From positions 1 through 64,000 of the forward strand of contig JBAXDH010000003.1 in assembly GCA_037141055.1 (NCBI GenBank): a DNA stretch of 64,000 nt, given 5' to 3'. The position numbers were made by a program, and so were the translations under genes. Under the pieces are notes generated by a model. The model saw nothing but the letters and a program-made list of their open reading frames with translations. It did not search any database and was not told the origin of the DNA. Positions 17,460-26,743 of the stretch are shown here, piece by piece; position 1 is the stretch's first letter, and every line of letters starts with the position of its first letter. This stretch comes from CAIVAT01 sp037141055 (GTDB lineage Bacteria; Bacteroidota; Bacteroidia; Bacteroidales; FEN-979).

Positions 17460-18506
17460 ATGAACCTGGATAGCCGGATACAGTCATTTGAGATGCTCGG
17501 GGAAAAACTACGGAGGTACCGCGAGGATGTTGACGATCCCGGCATGGCATCGCTCACTGAGGCGGCTCGCCAGGCTTTCATGCGAAATCCATGGTTCACG
17601 CCTGAACTTATCCGGATTGCGCTCAATAACCTGGGAAAGGCCCTGGAAAGCGAAAATCTTGACAGATGGCTGGCTCCTTATAAAACAAGGATCGAAGGTT
17701 TAACCGGGCAGAAAACCATCGGTGTCGTGATGGCCGGCAACATCCCTGCGGTGGGTTTTCATGACTTCCTGTGCGTCCTGATGGCAGGCCACAAAATTAT
17801 TGCAAAACTTTCTGCGTCCGACGATCAGTTGCTGCCCGCCATGGCCGGCATTTTGACGGACTTTATGCCCGGATGGCAGGAAATGATCTCATTTACAAGC
17901 GGGAAGCTTGAAAATTTTGATGCGATCATTGCGACTGGCAGTACGAACACGTCGCGGTATTTCGAGTTTTACTTTGGCAAATATCCGCACATCATCCGGA
18001 AGAGCAGGAACAGCATTGCGGTTCTCAGCGGAAAAGAAAACCCGCAGGAACTGCAGCTCGTTGCTGACGATATCATGCTGTTTTTCGGAATGGGATGCCG
18101 GAGCATTTCGAAAATATTCGTACCGTCGGGATATGATTTTTCAACACTGATCCAGGCGCTTGGCAGGTATGCCGGTTATGAACACCACAACAAATACCGG
18201 AACAATTATGATTATGTGAAATCAATATTCCTGGTTGGCCAGGTACCATTTACCGACACGGGTTTTCTGATTCTGAAGGAAGATCCTTCCATTCATTCGA
18301 GGATAGCCGTGCTGCATTACGAATATTATTCCACACCGGCTGAAGTCGTTCGGAGCCTGCGTGAAAATGAGGAATCGATACAATGCATTACCAGCACCAT
18401 GGAACTGCCGGTTGATTACCTGGGCCCGGGGAAGGGGCAAAATCCGGCATTGTGGGATTATGCCGACCGGACTGATACCATGGATTTTTTACTTTCTTTG
18501 ACCTGA
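17460..18506 (+). CDS. LuxC-type acyl-CoA reductase
   Basis: 348 aa from ATG 17460 (AAAGGAAC just upstream; a TTG 21 bases earlier is less likely). Aldehyde-dehydrogenase-like fold: nucleotide region KTIGVVMAGNIPAVGFHDF, then LFFGMGCRSISKIFVP, in which the Cys is the likely acyl-accepting nucleophile. The family reduces acyl-CoA or acyl-protein to aldehyde with NADPH. The partner LuxE-type synthetase is not in the window. A -7 match TACATTTG (17434-17441) lies 18 bp before the ATG, without an obvious -33 box. The product may feed aldehyde or alcohol lipid synthesis; this is inference. Confidence 0.87.
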   Translation: MNLDSRIQSFEMLGEKLRRYREDVDDPGMASLTEAARQAFMRNPWFTPELIRIALNNLGKALESENLDRWLAPYKTRIEGLTGQKTIGVVMAGNIPAVGFHDFLCVLMAGHKIIAKLSASDDQLLPAMAGILTDFMPGWQEMISFTSGKLENFDAIIATGSTNTSRYFEFYFGKYPHIIRKSRNSIAVLSGKENPQELQLVADDIMLFFGMGCRSISKIFVPSGYDFSTLIQALGRYAGYEHHNKYRNNYDYVKSIFLVGQVPFTDTGFLILKEDPSIHSRIAVLHYEYYSTPAEVVRSLRENEESIQCITSTMELPVDYLGPGKGQNPALWDYADRTDTMDFLLSLT

Positions 18507-18518
18507 TTGGAAAAAATC

Positions 18519-18549
18519 TTTGGAAATCAATTAAAAATCCTTAATTTTG
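18519..18549 (+). promoter_or_regulatory. rpmE2 promoter (Bacteroidota type)
   Basis: TTTG (18519-18522), 19-bp spacer, TAATTTTG (18542-18549), a complete consensus match. Predicted transcription start near 18553, about 23 nt before the L31 ATG. Confidence 0.7.
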
Positions 18550-18575
18550 CACCCTCATAAAAAATACCACTTGCA

Positions 18576-18845
18576 ATGAAAAAAGATATTCATCCGAAAG
18601 ACTACAGACTGGTTGTATTCAAAGATATGTCAAACGAATACACTTTTCTTTCGAAATCAACGGTAAAAACAAAGGAAACCATCGTATTTGAAGACGGCGT
18701 TGAGTATCCGTTAATCAAACTGGAAATTTCCCACACTTCGCATCCTTTCTATACCGGCAAAATGAAACTGGTTGATACGGCTGGTCGTGTTGATAAATTC
18801 AAAAGCAGGTACCAGAAACATATTGACATGAACGCCGCGAAATAA
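18576..18845 (+). CDS. rpmE2: 50S ribosomal protein L31, type B
   Basis: 89 aa. Matches L31 type B: KKDIHPKDYRLVVFKDMS, SHPFYTGK, and the C-terminal DTAGRVDKFKSRYQKH. The CxxC zinc-binding cysteines of type A L31 are absent, so it does not need zinc. Component of the large ribosomal subunit at the inter-subunit bridge. It is a single-gene transcription unit with a consensus promoter upstream and a strong terminator downstream. Confidence 0.97.
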   Translation: MKKDIHPKDYRLVVFKDMSNEYTFLSKSTVKTKETIVFEDGVEYPLIKLEISHTSHPFYTGKMKLVDTAGRVDKFKSRYQKHIDMNAAK

Positions 18846-18866
18846 GCCGGTTTAATAATATTCTGC

Positions 18867-18903
18867 AAAGAGCCACCGTTATTAACGGGAGGCTCTTTTT
18901 TTT
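18867..18903 (+). terminator. rho-independent terminator after rpmE2
   Basis: Hairpin AGAGCC (18869-18874) with GGCTCT (18891-18896), continued by an inner stem CCGTT/AACGG, followed by eight T residues (18896-18903). The best terminator in the window. Confidence 0.9.
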
Positions 18904-18971
18904 ATTTGTTTTTTTTCTACTTTTGCATATGATAACCTGTGATAAACTCTTTGAAATAATTCTGCCTTGAA

Positions 18972-20162
18972 ATGAATTACATTCTCTTCGATGAAAACAT
19001 TGTACGGACAAACCTGCTGCCTCTGACCTTTACGCGGCCTGTCTCCGACATCCGGATCGGGATCCTGACGATCAGGGAGAAGTGGGAAAAACGCCTGAAA
19101 GCTTCGACGTCATCCCTCACCGACAGCTACCTCAGCGCCAAATATCCCATTGTCAAAATGGCTGAGAACGTCCTCATCAACGGTTCGATCTGCCCCAATG
19201 ATGAAATTATTGCAGCGGTAAAAAACCTGAAACCAAACCAGACGGTGGTATACAATGACACCATCATTGCCCTTCATGTAACTGCTGAAGAACTTGACAA
19301 CATCGGCGAAGCATCTTCACAGGGCATCGAAGAGATCCAGATGTCGGCTGCGCCTTTAAAGATCAGCCACACATGGGAGATTTTTTCCAAAAATGACCTG
19401 GCCCTGCGCGAAGATTTTGCGCTTCTGACAAAAGGCAGGAAATCGCAAAAGTTAAGCGACACCAACAGGGTCGCCGGAGCTGAAAATATTTTCGTTGAAA
19501 AAGGTGCATCTGTTGAATTTGCCATTCTCAACGGATCCACCGGACCGATCTACATCGGCAAGGACGCAGAAATAATGGAAGGAACGGTTATCCGTGGCCC
19601 CTTTGCACTTTGCGAACATGCACAGGTGAAAATGTCGGCCAAAATATACGGCGCGACAACCATTGGTCCTTACTGCAGGGTTGGCGGCGAAATCAACAAT
19701 TCAGTGCTGCTGGGCTACTCAAATAAAGCCCACGACGGATTCCTCGGACATTCGGTGATCGGGGAGTGGTGCAACCTCGGCGCAGACACAAATACTTCGA
19801 ACCTGAAAAACACCTATGACCATGTGCGCCTCTGGAGCTATGGCAAGCAAACATTTGTGAACACCCACCTGCAATTCTGCGGGCTGATCATGGGCGACCA
19901 TTCCAAATGCGCGATCAACACCATGTTCAACACTGGGACAGTCGTGGGGGTAAGTGCGAACATTTTCGGTCCGGGGTTCCAGCGAAACTTTATACCCTCC
20001 TTTACATGGGGAGGTACTTCCGGTCACACCAATTACACCATTAAAAAGGCAATGGAGGTTGCCGAAATCGTGTTTAAACGACGCGGCCGCACTTTTGATG
20101 AAATTGAAAGGGACCTCCTGACAAACGTCTACACCCTGACACTAAAAAACAAGTACCTTTAG
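18972..20162 (+). CDS. GlmU-like putative sugar nucleotidyltransferase / acyltransferase
   Basis: 396 aa. The N-terminal part (MNYILFDENIVRTNLLPLTF, TRPVSDIRIG) is the divergent GlmU N-like nucleotidyltransferase region of Bacteroidota. From about residue 190 hexapeptide repeats form a left-handed beta helix (IYIGKDAEIMEGTVIRGPFALCEHAQVKM style), ending in ANIFGPGFQRNFIPSFTWGG. It lacks the classical LAAGxGTRM motif, so true uridylyltransferase activity is doubtful. It probably acts on hexosamine phosphate or another sugar phosphate in envelope synthesis. A -7 box TACTTTTG (18918-18925) lies upstream without a good -33 element. Confidence 0.82.
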   Translation: MNYILFDENIVRTNLLPLTFTRPVSDIRIGILTIREKWEKRLKASTSSLTDSYLSAKYPIVKMAENVLINGSICPNDEIIAAVKNLKPNQTVVYNDTIIALHVTAEELDNIGEASSQGIEEIQMSAAPLKISHTWEIFSKNDLALREDFALLTKGRKSQKLSDTNRVAGAENIFVEKGASVEFAILNGSTGPIYIGKDAEIMEGTVIRGPFALCEHAQVKMSAKIYGATTIGPYCRVGGEINNSVLLGYSNKAHDGFLGHSVIGEWCNLGADTNTSNLKNTYDHVRLWSYGKQTFVNTHLQFCGLIMGDHSKCAINTMFNTGTVVGVSANIFGPGFQRNFIPSFTWGGTSGHTNYTIKKAMEVAEIVFKRRGRTFDEIERDLLTNVYTLTLKNKYL

Positions 20163-20268
20163 AGGGTTAACAACAATTTCGTGGCACATTTATTGTCATA
20201 CCTGCTTCCTCTGAAACCCTTCGGAAGAAGCGGTTAATTTGACATATTGAATTTTTATAAAGAATCTG

Positions 20269-22722
20269 ATGGAGCATAACGCACTCATGTTTTCCGATCT
20301 GATTGATTCGGAAACCGAATTTATACCTTTATTGTCTTCGGAAGACGAAGAGGCAATGAACACCGAGGAAGTTCCCGAGGTATTGCCCATTCTTCCGTTA
20401 CGAAATACAGTCCTTTTTCCCGGTGTTGTCATCCCTATAACCGTTGGCCGCGACAAGTCAATTAAACTCATCCGTGAATTCTACAAGGGAAGCCGCATCA
20501 TCGGCGTTGTTGCCCAGAGAGATGCAAGCGTCGAAGATCCCGAGTTTGCGGACCTGAACCAGATAGGGACCGTTGCCTACATCATTAAGATCCTCCAGAT
20601 GCCTGACGGAAGCAACACAGCCATCATCCAGGGAAAGCGCCGCTTTGCGATCAGGGAAATGATCCAGGCCGAGCCTTACATCATGGCCAGCGTTGAAGCA
20701 TTCGAGGCCCCGGTGGTCATCCCGGCAGACAACGGAGAATTCAGCGCGCTGATCGCCTCCCTGAAAGACCTGGCAGTTCAGATCATTGCCAAATCTCCCA
20801 ACATCCCGTCTGAAGCAGCTTTCGCCATAAAAAACATTGAATCTCCGTCATTCCTGGTGCATTTTATTTCATCAAATCTGAATGTCGATCTCATCGAGAA
20901 ACAAAAACTTCTTGAAGTATCCGACCTGGCTGAATGTGCCAACCTTGTGCTTACGCTGCTCACTAAAGAATTGCAGGTGGCAGACCTGAAACAACAGATT
21001 CAGAACAAGGTGAAAACGGACATGGACAAGCAGCAGCGTGATTTTTTGCTTAACCAGCAGTTGAAGACCATCCAGGAAGAGTTGGGAGGCAGCCCGAATT
21101 CGCAGGAAATCAATGCACTTCGGGAACAGGCAAAGGATAAGAAATGGTCGAAAGAGGTTTCCGATGTTTTTGAAAAAGAGATGAACAAACTCCAGCGGAT
21201 GCATCCGATGGCGGCAGAATACTCCATTCAGACCAACTACCTTGAAACGCTCGTGCAACTTCCCTGGGGAGAGTTGACACCGGACAACCTTGACCTGCAT
21301 CATGCCCAGCAGATACTCGATGAGGATCATTTTGGCCTTGAAAAAGTAAAAGAGCGCATCATTGAGCACCTGGCGGTTATTAAACTGAAGCGTGACTTTA
21401 AATCGCCGATTTTATGCCTTGTAGGTCCTCCGGGGGTCGGGAAAACTTCGCTGGGCAAAAGCATTGCCCGGGCACTGGGACGGAAATATACGAGAATGTC
21501 GCTGGGCGGCCTTCGCGACGAATCGGAATTGAGGGGACACCGCAAAACCTACATCGGGGCTATGCCCGGCAGGATCTTGCAAAGCCTGAAAAAGACGAAA
21601 TCATCGAACCCGGTCTTTGTACTGGATGAAATCGACAAGGTGCTTGGGATGAACATCAACGGGGATCCTCAGGCGGCATTGCTTGAAGTGCTTGATCCTG
21701 AGCAGAACAGCACTTTTTACGACAATTACCTTGAAATAGAATATGATCTCTCGAGGATCATGTTCATCGCCACGGCAAACACCCTGAGCACCATCCATCC
21801 GGCGTTGCGCGACAGGATGGAAATCATCGATATCCCTGGATACCTGATTGAAGAGAAGGTTGAGATTGCCAAACGGCATCTGTTGCCAAAGCAATTCCTG
21901 GATCATGGGATTAAAAAAAACCAGCTTCAGTTCAGCGACGAACTTATTAAAAAAATAATTGAGGATTACACCCGCGAATCAGGTGTAAGGACGCTTGAAA
22001 AAGGCATTGCCAAAGTCATCCGAAGCAAAGTGATCGCCATTGTTTCAAATGAAAAGTTCGGCAAAAAACTGGATGTGGCTGATCTCAAGAAAATCATGGG
22101 GATCCCGATTTTTCAAGCCGACAAATACATTACCAACGAGGTTGCAGGAGTTGTAACAGGGCTGGCCTGGACCATGGCCGGCGGCGAAATTCTGTTCGTC
22201 GAAGTCAGCCTGAGCAGGGGCAAAGGGGAACTCACGTTAACCGGGAACCTGGGCGACGTCATGAAAGAATCAGCCTCCATCGCACTTGCATATCTTAAAG
22301 CACATTCCCCAGTTTTTGGCATCGACCCGGATGTATTTCAGAACTGGAGCGTACATATCCACGTGCCGGAAGGAGCAACGCCAAAAGACGGCCCCTCGGC
22401 GGGCATCACCATGTTTACAGCCCTTGCATCGGCATTTACCCAGTTCAAAGTTCGTGAAAGGCTTGCCATGACAGGCGAAATCACCCTTCGCGGAAAAGTC
22501 CTTCCCGTGGGAGGAATCAAGGAAAAGATGCTTGCAGCAAGGCGTGCAAACCTTACAGACATTATTCTTTCGAAGGAAAATAAAAAGGACATCGAAGAGA
22601 TAAAAGCGGAGTATATCCAGGGACTTACATTCCATTACATTGATGAAATGCAGGAAATCAAAGATCTTGCGCTGCTTCCCGAGAAAGTCAAAAACCCTCT
22701 GAACCTGGACTACAAGAAGTAA
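20269..22722 (+). CDS. lon: ATP-dependent endopeptidase Lon
   Basis: 817 aa. N-terminal substrate domain starting at LPILPLRNTVLFPGVVIPI, a coiled-coil region, the AAA+ domain with GPPGVGKTSLGKS (about 385-397) and FVLDEIDK, sensor residues, and the C-terminal Ser-Lys protease domain with Ser at about 710 (KDGPSAG) and Lys at about 751 (GGIKEKML). It degrades misfolded and short-lived proteins in the cytosol. Convergent with the M1 peptidase gene, ending 5 bp from it, with no terminator in between. No sigma-32-like site was evident; the 106-bp gap before the start holds only a weak GCTTC/GAAGC hairpin. Confidence 0.98.
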   Translation: MEHNALMFSDLIDSETEFIPLLSSEDEEAMNTEEVPEVLPILPLRNTVLFPGVVIPITVGRDKSIKLIREFYKGSRIIGVVAQRDASVEDPEFADLNQIGTVAYIIKILQMPDGSNTAIIQGKRRFAIREMIQAEPYIMASVEAFEAPVVIPADNGEFSALIASLKDLAVQIIAKSPNIPSEAAFAIKNIESPSFLVHFISSNLNVDLIEKQKLLEVSDLAECANLVLTLLTKELQVADLKQQIQNKVKTDMDKQQRDFLLNQQLKTIQEELGGSPNSQEINALREQAKDKKWSKEVSDVFEKEMNKLQRMHPMAAEYSIQTNYLETLVQLPWGELTPDNLDLHHAQQILDEDHFGLEKVKERIIEHLAVIKLKRDFKSPILCLVGPPGVGKTSLGKSIARALGRKYTRMSLGGLRDESELRGHRKTYIGAMPGRILQSLKKTKSSNPVFVLDEIDKVLGMNINGDPQAALLEVLDPEQNSTFYDNYLEIEYDLSRIMFIATANTLSTIHPALRDRMEIIDIPGYLIEEKVEIAKRHLLPKQFLDHGIKKNQLQFSDELIKKIIEDYTRESGVRTLEKGIAKVIRSKVIAIVSNEKFGKKLDVADLKKIMGIPIFQADKYITNEVAGVVTGLAWTMAGGEILFVEVSLSRGKGELTLTGNLGDVMKESASIALAYLKAHSPVFGIDPDVFQNWSVHIHVPEGATPKDGPSAGITMFTALASAFTQFKVRERLAMTGEITLRGKVLPVGGIKEKMLAARRANLTDIILSKENKKDIEEIKAEYIQGLTFHYIDEMQEIKDLALLPEKVKNPLNLDYKK

Positions 22723-22727
22723 AGCCG

Positions 22728-24674
22728 TTATTTGACCAGCAGCATTCTTTTGGTTTCGACAAAGGTTCCCGCTTCCATTTTCAGGAAACAGACACCGGGT
22801 GAAAATCCTTCATTGACCCATTCAAACCTGTATGAGCCGGGAACATGCATCCGGCTGACGGGGCGGTTCATCATTTTGCCGTTGCTGTCATATACGGATA
22901 TGGTCACCATTTCTCTTACCAGCACTTCGTATGAGACCACGGTGCTGTTCCGGAAAGGATTCGGTTCGTTCTGTTTCAGGACAAATCCGCTGCTGCCCGG
23001 AATCTTCTTTACATTGTAAATGGTTGCCGCCTGCTTCAGCAGGATGTTGCGAAACGGGTCAAACACGACATCAACTGGCTTTTTGGAAAACACAAATCCA
23101 TATTCCTGGTGGTTTGTCTCATTCGCCACCCGGATGGTTGTATCCGTGGCATCTGTAAAAACGAACTTCAGCTGAACAGGCATCCTGAAGAACTCCGGGT
23201 TTGCCTGGGTCTGGGTTATGATGAATGAAACCCGCCATGAATTCCCGTCCAGACTGTCGATATCAAAAGTGTTTTGATAAACCGGGTGATTTGGTGCGTA
23301 AACCCAGTCATCGAAAAACCAGTCGAGATTTTGCCCGGAAGCCTGGCTGGCTTTTGCGGCAAAATCGTGTGTCATGGCATTTTTAAACATGAAGTTCGGG
23401 TCGGTTGCATAATCGTGCATGACTTTAAAGAACAAACTGTCACCCAGAACGTATCGTAACTGAAACAGCACACAGGCTCCCTTGTTATAGGAAATGGCCT
23501 GGTTGTATAGCGTGTTGCCATTCGGCGTATGAATGGCCCATTCGGGATGATACAGCGGCCAACCCGGGTTATGCGCAAGGTAATAATTCGCAAGAGCGTT
23601 CATGCTGGTCTTGTAGGCATCAAATCCTGAGGCATGTTCAACCCACAAATTCTGGCAATAGGTTCCGAAACCTTCATTCAGCCAAACGTCGGCCCAGGTT
23701 CCGCAGGTAATCAGGTCGCCGAACCACTGGTGGGAATGTTCATGGGCGATGAGGCTGGCATCGCTGTAGCCTCCGGGCATCAGGTTCACCATGCTTTGGT
23801 TTTCCATACCGCCCCATGGGAAGGACCCGTTCAGGGTTGCGAATCCGATTTTTTCAAAAGGATAGTCCCCGAATTTTTCTGAGAAGAAATTCGTGAGCGG
23901 TCCGATCGTGCTGTCGGCAATGACAAGGCTTTCGCCGGCTTTGTAGTATAGGCGGACCGGGATGCTGTCGTTGTAGTCCGACAATTTGTGCCAGAATTTC
24001 GTGTGAATCTGGAAATTCATGGCTGATGTAAACGTAATCAGGTAGGTCGAAACCGGGATATTGCTGATCCAATGGTAGCTGATTGTATCTGCAGAAATGG
24101 TAGAGTCGGCCAGTACCCCGGTTGATCCAAGGCGGACATTGAGCGGAACACGGGCATTCAATTCCCAGGATGCTTTGTCGGAGGGCCGGTCCCAGCATGG
24201 GAGCCATTTCCTGGCTCCTTCTGGTGGCGAATCGGTAAAGACAAAGCCGGAAGAAACATAAAATCCATTATCAAAGTTATTTTTATGCTGGTAGCATATT
24301 TTGACATTCACTATTTCGCCGGGCTGATACGTCCTGTCGAGTGCAATCGTCAGCACATTCACCAGGTGCGTGAAGGAGGTGCCTGCCATACTGACAGAAT
24401 CGATGGCAAGTGAAGGTGTGTTGGCGTTAAGCTGAATGGAATTCAAGGTTGAATCAACTCTGAAAGTGATTATGGCTTTGGCCTGGAATGTCTTCGGAAA
24501 CGGAGTCTTGAAACACTGGTACAAATTAATGTCCAGTTTGTATTTCAGCACATCGAAACTGTGTTTGGTGTAATAGTGAGCGGTGTCATCGGGGGTTAAC
24601 CCTGCCGGTGATGCGAAAACACCCGTTGTTGCCGACATTAACAGCAACGAAAGGAAAATGAAACGCGTCTTCAT
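22728..24674 (-). CDS. secreted M1 family aminopeptidase with T9SS sorting domain (paralogue A)
   Basis: 648 aa. Signal peptide (KTRFIFLSLLLMSATTGVFA), N-terminal beta domain, then the M1 catalytic domain with the GGMEN exopeptidase motif and zinc site HEHSH with the third ligand in NEGF, 18 residues on (about 310-334). The last 85 or so residues (QNEPNPFRNSTVVSYEV ... MLLVK) are a type A T9SS C-terminal sorting domain, so the enzyme is exported and attached to or released from the cell surface. It begins immediately after the stop codon of the upstream paralogue (TAA then ATG), so the two are co-transcribed. Confidence 0.93.
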   Translation of the reverse strand: MKTRFIFLSLLLMSATTGVFASPAGLTPDDTAHYYTKHSFDVLKYKLDINLYQCFKTPFPKTFQAKAIITFRVDSTLNSIQLNANTPSLAIDSVSMAGTSFTHLVNVLTIALDRTYQPGEIVNVKICYQHKNNFDNGFYVSSGFVFTDSPPEGARKWLPCWDRPSDKASWELNARVPLNVRLGSTGVLADSTISADTISYHWISNIPVSTYLITFTSAMNFQIHTKFWHKLSDYNDSIPVRLYYKAGESLVIADSTIGPLTNFFSEKFGDYPFEKIGFATLNGSFPWGGMENQSMVNLMPGGYSDASLIAHEHSHQWFGDLITCGTWADVWLNEGFGTYCQNLWVEHASGFDAYKTSMNALANYYLAHNPGWPLYHPEWAIHTPNGNTLYNQAISYNKGACVLFQLRYVLGDSLFFKVMHDYATDPNFMFKNAMTHDFAAKASQASGQNLDWFFDDWVYAPNHPVYQNTFDIDSLDGNSWRVSFIITQTQANPEFFRMPVQLKFVFTDATDTTIRVANETNHQEYGFVFSKKPVDVVFDPFRNILLKQAATIYNVKKIPGSSGFVLKQNEPNPFRNSTVVSYEVLVREMVTISVYDSNGKMMNRPVSRMHVPGSYRFEWVNEGFSPGVCFLKMEAGTFVETKRMLLVK

Positions 24675-26672
24675 TTATTTAATTATGATCAGCTTTTCAA
24701 CCCGGACCGTATTCCCGGCAGTAAGCCTGTACAGGTATGTACCGGCTGGCAGGCCCGAGCAATCGAGGTTTACCTCATATTTTCCGGCCGGCTGGAATGA
24801 ATCTTTCAGTTGCATCAGGCTGATGCCCAGCAGGTCGGTCACCTCCAGCCTGATCTTCATGGGCTGATCAACCTGGTAACTTATCTGTGTCATGTTCGAC
24901 ACAGGGTTGGGATAGTTCTGCGAAAGGATCACATGTTCAACTGCGGAACTGTTCTCATCGAGGCCAACGATGGTGCTTCCGCCCTTCAACACAATCTGCC
25001 TGTCGGGGTCAAACTGGAAAAAGACCGGCTGTTTGCCGAATGTCCAGGAGAATGACTGGTAATTAACATCATTCATGATTCTGAGCGTCGTATCGGTTGC
25101 ATCGATAAACCTGACAATGACTTCCACTGGCATTTTGAAGAACGTGGCGTTGGTTTGAACCTGTTTCATGTAGAAATTGACATTCCACTGGTTGTTTCCC
25201 AAACTTTGAAAATTATAGGTATTCTGGTAAACGGGATGGTTCGGCTGGAAGATCCATTCATTAAAAAACCAGTTGTAATCGGCACCGGTCACGAGGTTGA
25301 CCTTCGCATTGAAGTCGGAGATCGTGGCGGAATGGAATTTCAGGGTAGTATCTGCACAATAAGCCTGGAGTGTCTGAAAGAAGAGGGCATCACCAAGGAC
25401 ATAACGCAATTGATGGAGCACGCAGGCGCCTTTCGCATATGTTATTGCATAATTAAAGAGAACATTGACCGACGGGGTCGTTACAGCCCATGCCGGATCG
25501 GAGATTGCCCATCCTGGGTTGTTTGAAAGGTAATCGTTTGCATCGGCGTTTATATCCGCTTTGTAAGCAGCATACCCGCCGTAGCTTTCATACCAGAATC
25601 CTTCCGTCCAGGTGGCAAAACCTTCATTGAGCCATATGTCAGCCCATGTGCTGCAGGTGATCATATCGCCAAACCACTGGTGCGCGTACTCATGCGCTGC
25701 GAGACCCTCAGCCCAGCAGTTGGTGCAAAGGCTGGTGAGTGTCTGGTTTTCCATGCCTCCCCATGCAAAGTCGGAGTTAAGAGTAGCGAAACCGTTTTTT
25801 TCAAACGGGTGTTCGATGAAGTTTTGTGAGTACCAGGTCGTCATGGCCGGCAGGATTGCCATGACGGGTGCCGGGTTTTCTCCCAGGTTAAAATAAAACC
25901 TAAGCGGGATGCTGTCGGCCGGGTTGCTCAGTTTGTGCCACCATGCAATGTTCAACTGGTAATTCACTTTGGAAGTAATGACCATGAGGTACGTCGCGAC
26001 ATTCTGATCTGAAACCCAGTGATATGTAAGAAAATCACCAGCCAGTGTGGAATCGGCAAGGCGGCCGTTGGAACCGAGTCTCACATTCGCCTTTACCGTG
26101 GCAGTCAGGTCAAACAGGGCTTTATCCGAAGGCTGGTCCCAGCATGGAAACCATTTGCGGGCACCTTCCGGCTCACAATCCGTGAATACGGTTCCTGTGT
26201 TTACATAAAATGCATAATCCTGGACATCCTTATGGCGATAGTAAATTTTTACGCTTGTGGCTTCACCCGCGTTGTAAGTACGGTTAAGCTGGATGCGCAG
26301 GGTATCCGCAGTTTGAGTGAATGCGATCCCTGAAAGCCTTACAGAATCAATGATGAGTGAAAAATTCTCCGCATTGAGTTTGATCGAATTCAATGCAGAA
26401 TTCACTTTAAAGTTAACCAGTACGGAACCTGAAAAGTTTTTTGGATATGGTGCCGAATAGCAATTGTACAGATCGACATTCATCGTGTATTTTATGACGT
26501 CAAACGTATGCACCGGGCCTGATTTCAGGCTCATCGGCTGACGTGTCGCCGGCTGGGAACCCGCCTTTTTCATGGCGCAATATGCTGAACCTTTCATGGC
26601 TGAAAAATCCTGGGCCTGCGAAAACATCATCAATAAAAGGAATAGCATTGCAAGGGCAGAGCGGTGTTTCAT
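24675..26672 (-). CDS. secreted M1 family aminopeptidase with T9SS sorting domain (paralogue B)
   Basis: 665 aa from ATG 26672, which gives a proper signal peptide (KHRSALAMLFLLLMMFSQA); an upstream ATG at 26705 would add a non-signal extension. GGMEN motif, zinc site HEYAH with NEGFATW (about residues 325-348), and a T9SS sorting domain starting at QNYPNPVSNMTQISYQV and ending in VEKLIIIK. It cleaves N-terminal residues from peptides outside the cell. The same domain plan and many shared stretches show that it and the downstream gene arose by tandem duplication. A -7 box TAATTTTG on the minus strand (26703-26710) lies 31 bp upstream. Confidence 0.93.
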   Translation of the reverse strand: MKHRSALAMLFLLLMMFSQAQDFSAMKGSAYCAMKKAGSQPATRQPMSLKSGPVHTFDVIKYTMNVDLYNCYSAPYPKNFSGSVLVNFKVNSALNSIKLNAENFSLIIDSVRLSGIAFTQTADTLRIQLNRTYNAGEATSVKIYYRHKDVQDYAFYVNTGTVFTDCEPEGARKWFPCWDQPSDKALFDLTATVKANVRLGSNGRLADSTLAGDFLTYHWVSDQNVATYLMVITSKVNYQLNIAWWHKLSNPADSIPLRFYFNLGENPAPVMAILPAMTTWYSQNFIEHPFEKNGFATLNSDFAWGGMENQTLTSLCTNCWAEGLAAHEYAHQWFGDMITCSTWADIWLNEGFATWTEGFWYESYGGYAAYKADINADANDYLSNNPGWAISDPAWAVTTPSVNVLFNYAITYAKGACVLHQLRYVLGDALFFQTLQAYCADTTLKFHSATISDFNAKVNLVTGADYNWFFNEWIFQPNHPVYQNTYNFQSLGNNQWNVNFYMKQVQTNATFFKMPVEVIVRFIDATDTTLRIMNDVNYQSFSWTFGKQPVFFQFDPDRQIVLKGGSTIVGLDENSSAVEHVILSQNYPNPVSNMTQISYQVDQPMKIRLEVTDLLGISLMQLKDSFQPAGKYEVNLDCSGLPAGTYLYRLTAGNTVRVEKLIIIK

Positions 26673-26743
26673 GGAATTTAGTTTTAAATAGTGAAAGAAT
26701 GACAAAATTACTTGTTTTTTTCTGATATTTTTGCGCTGCCCTT

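Noticed and set aside
20200..20235. Hairpin upstream of lon as regulatory RNA
   Set aside because: Only a 5-bp GCTTC/GAAGC stem with a long loop; too weak to call.
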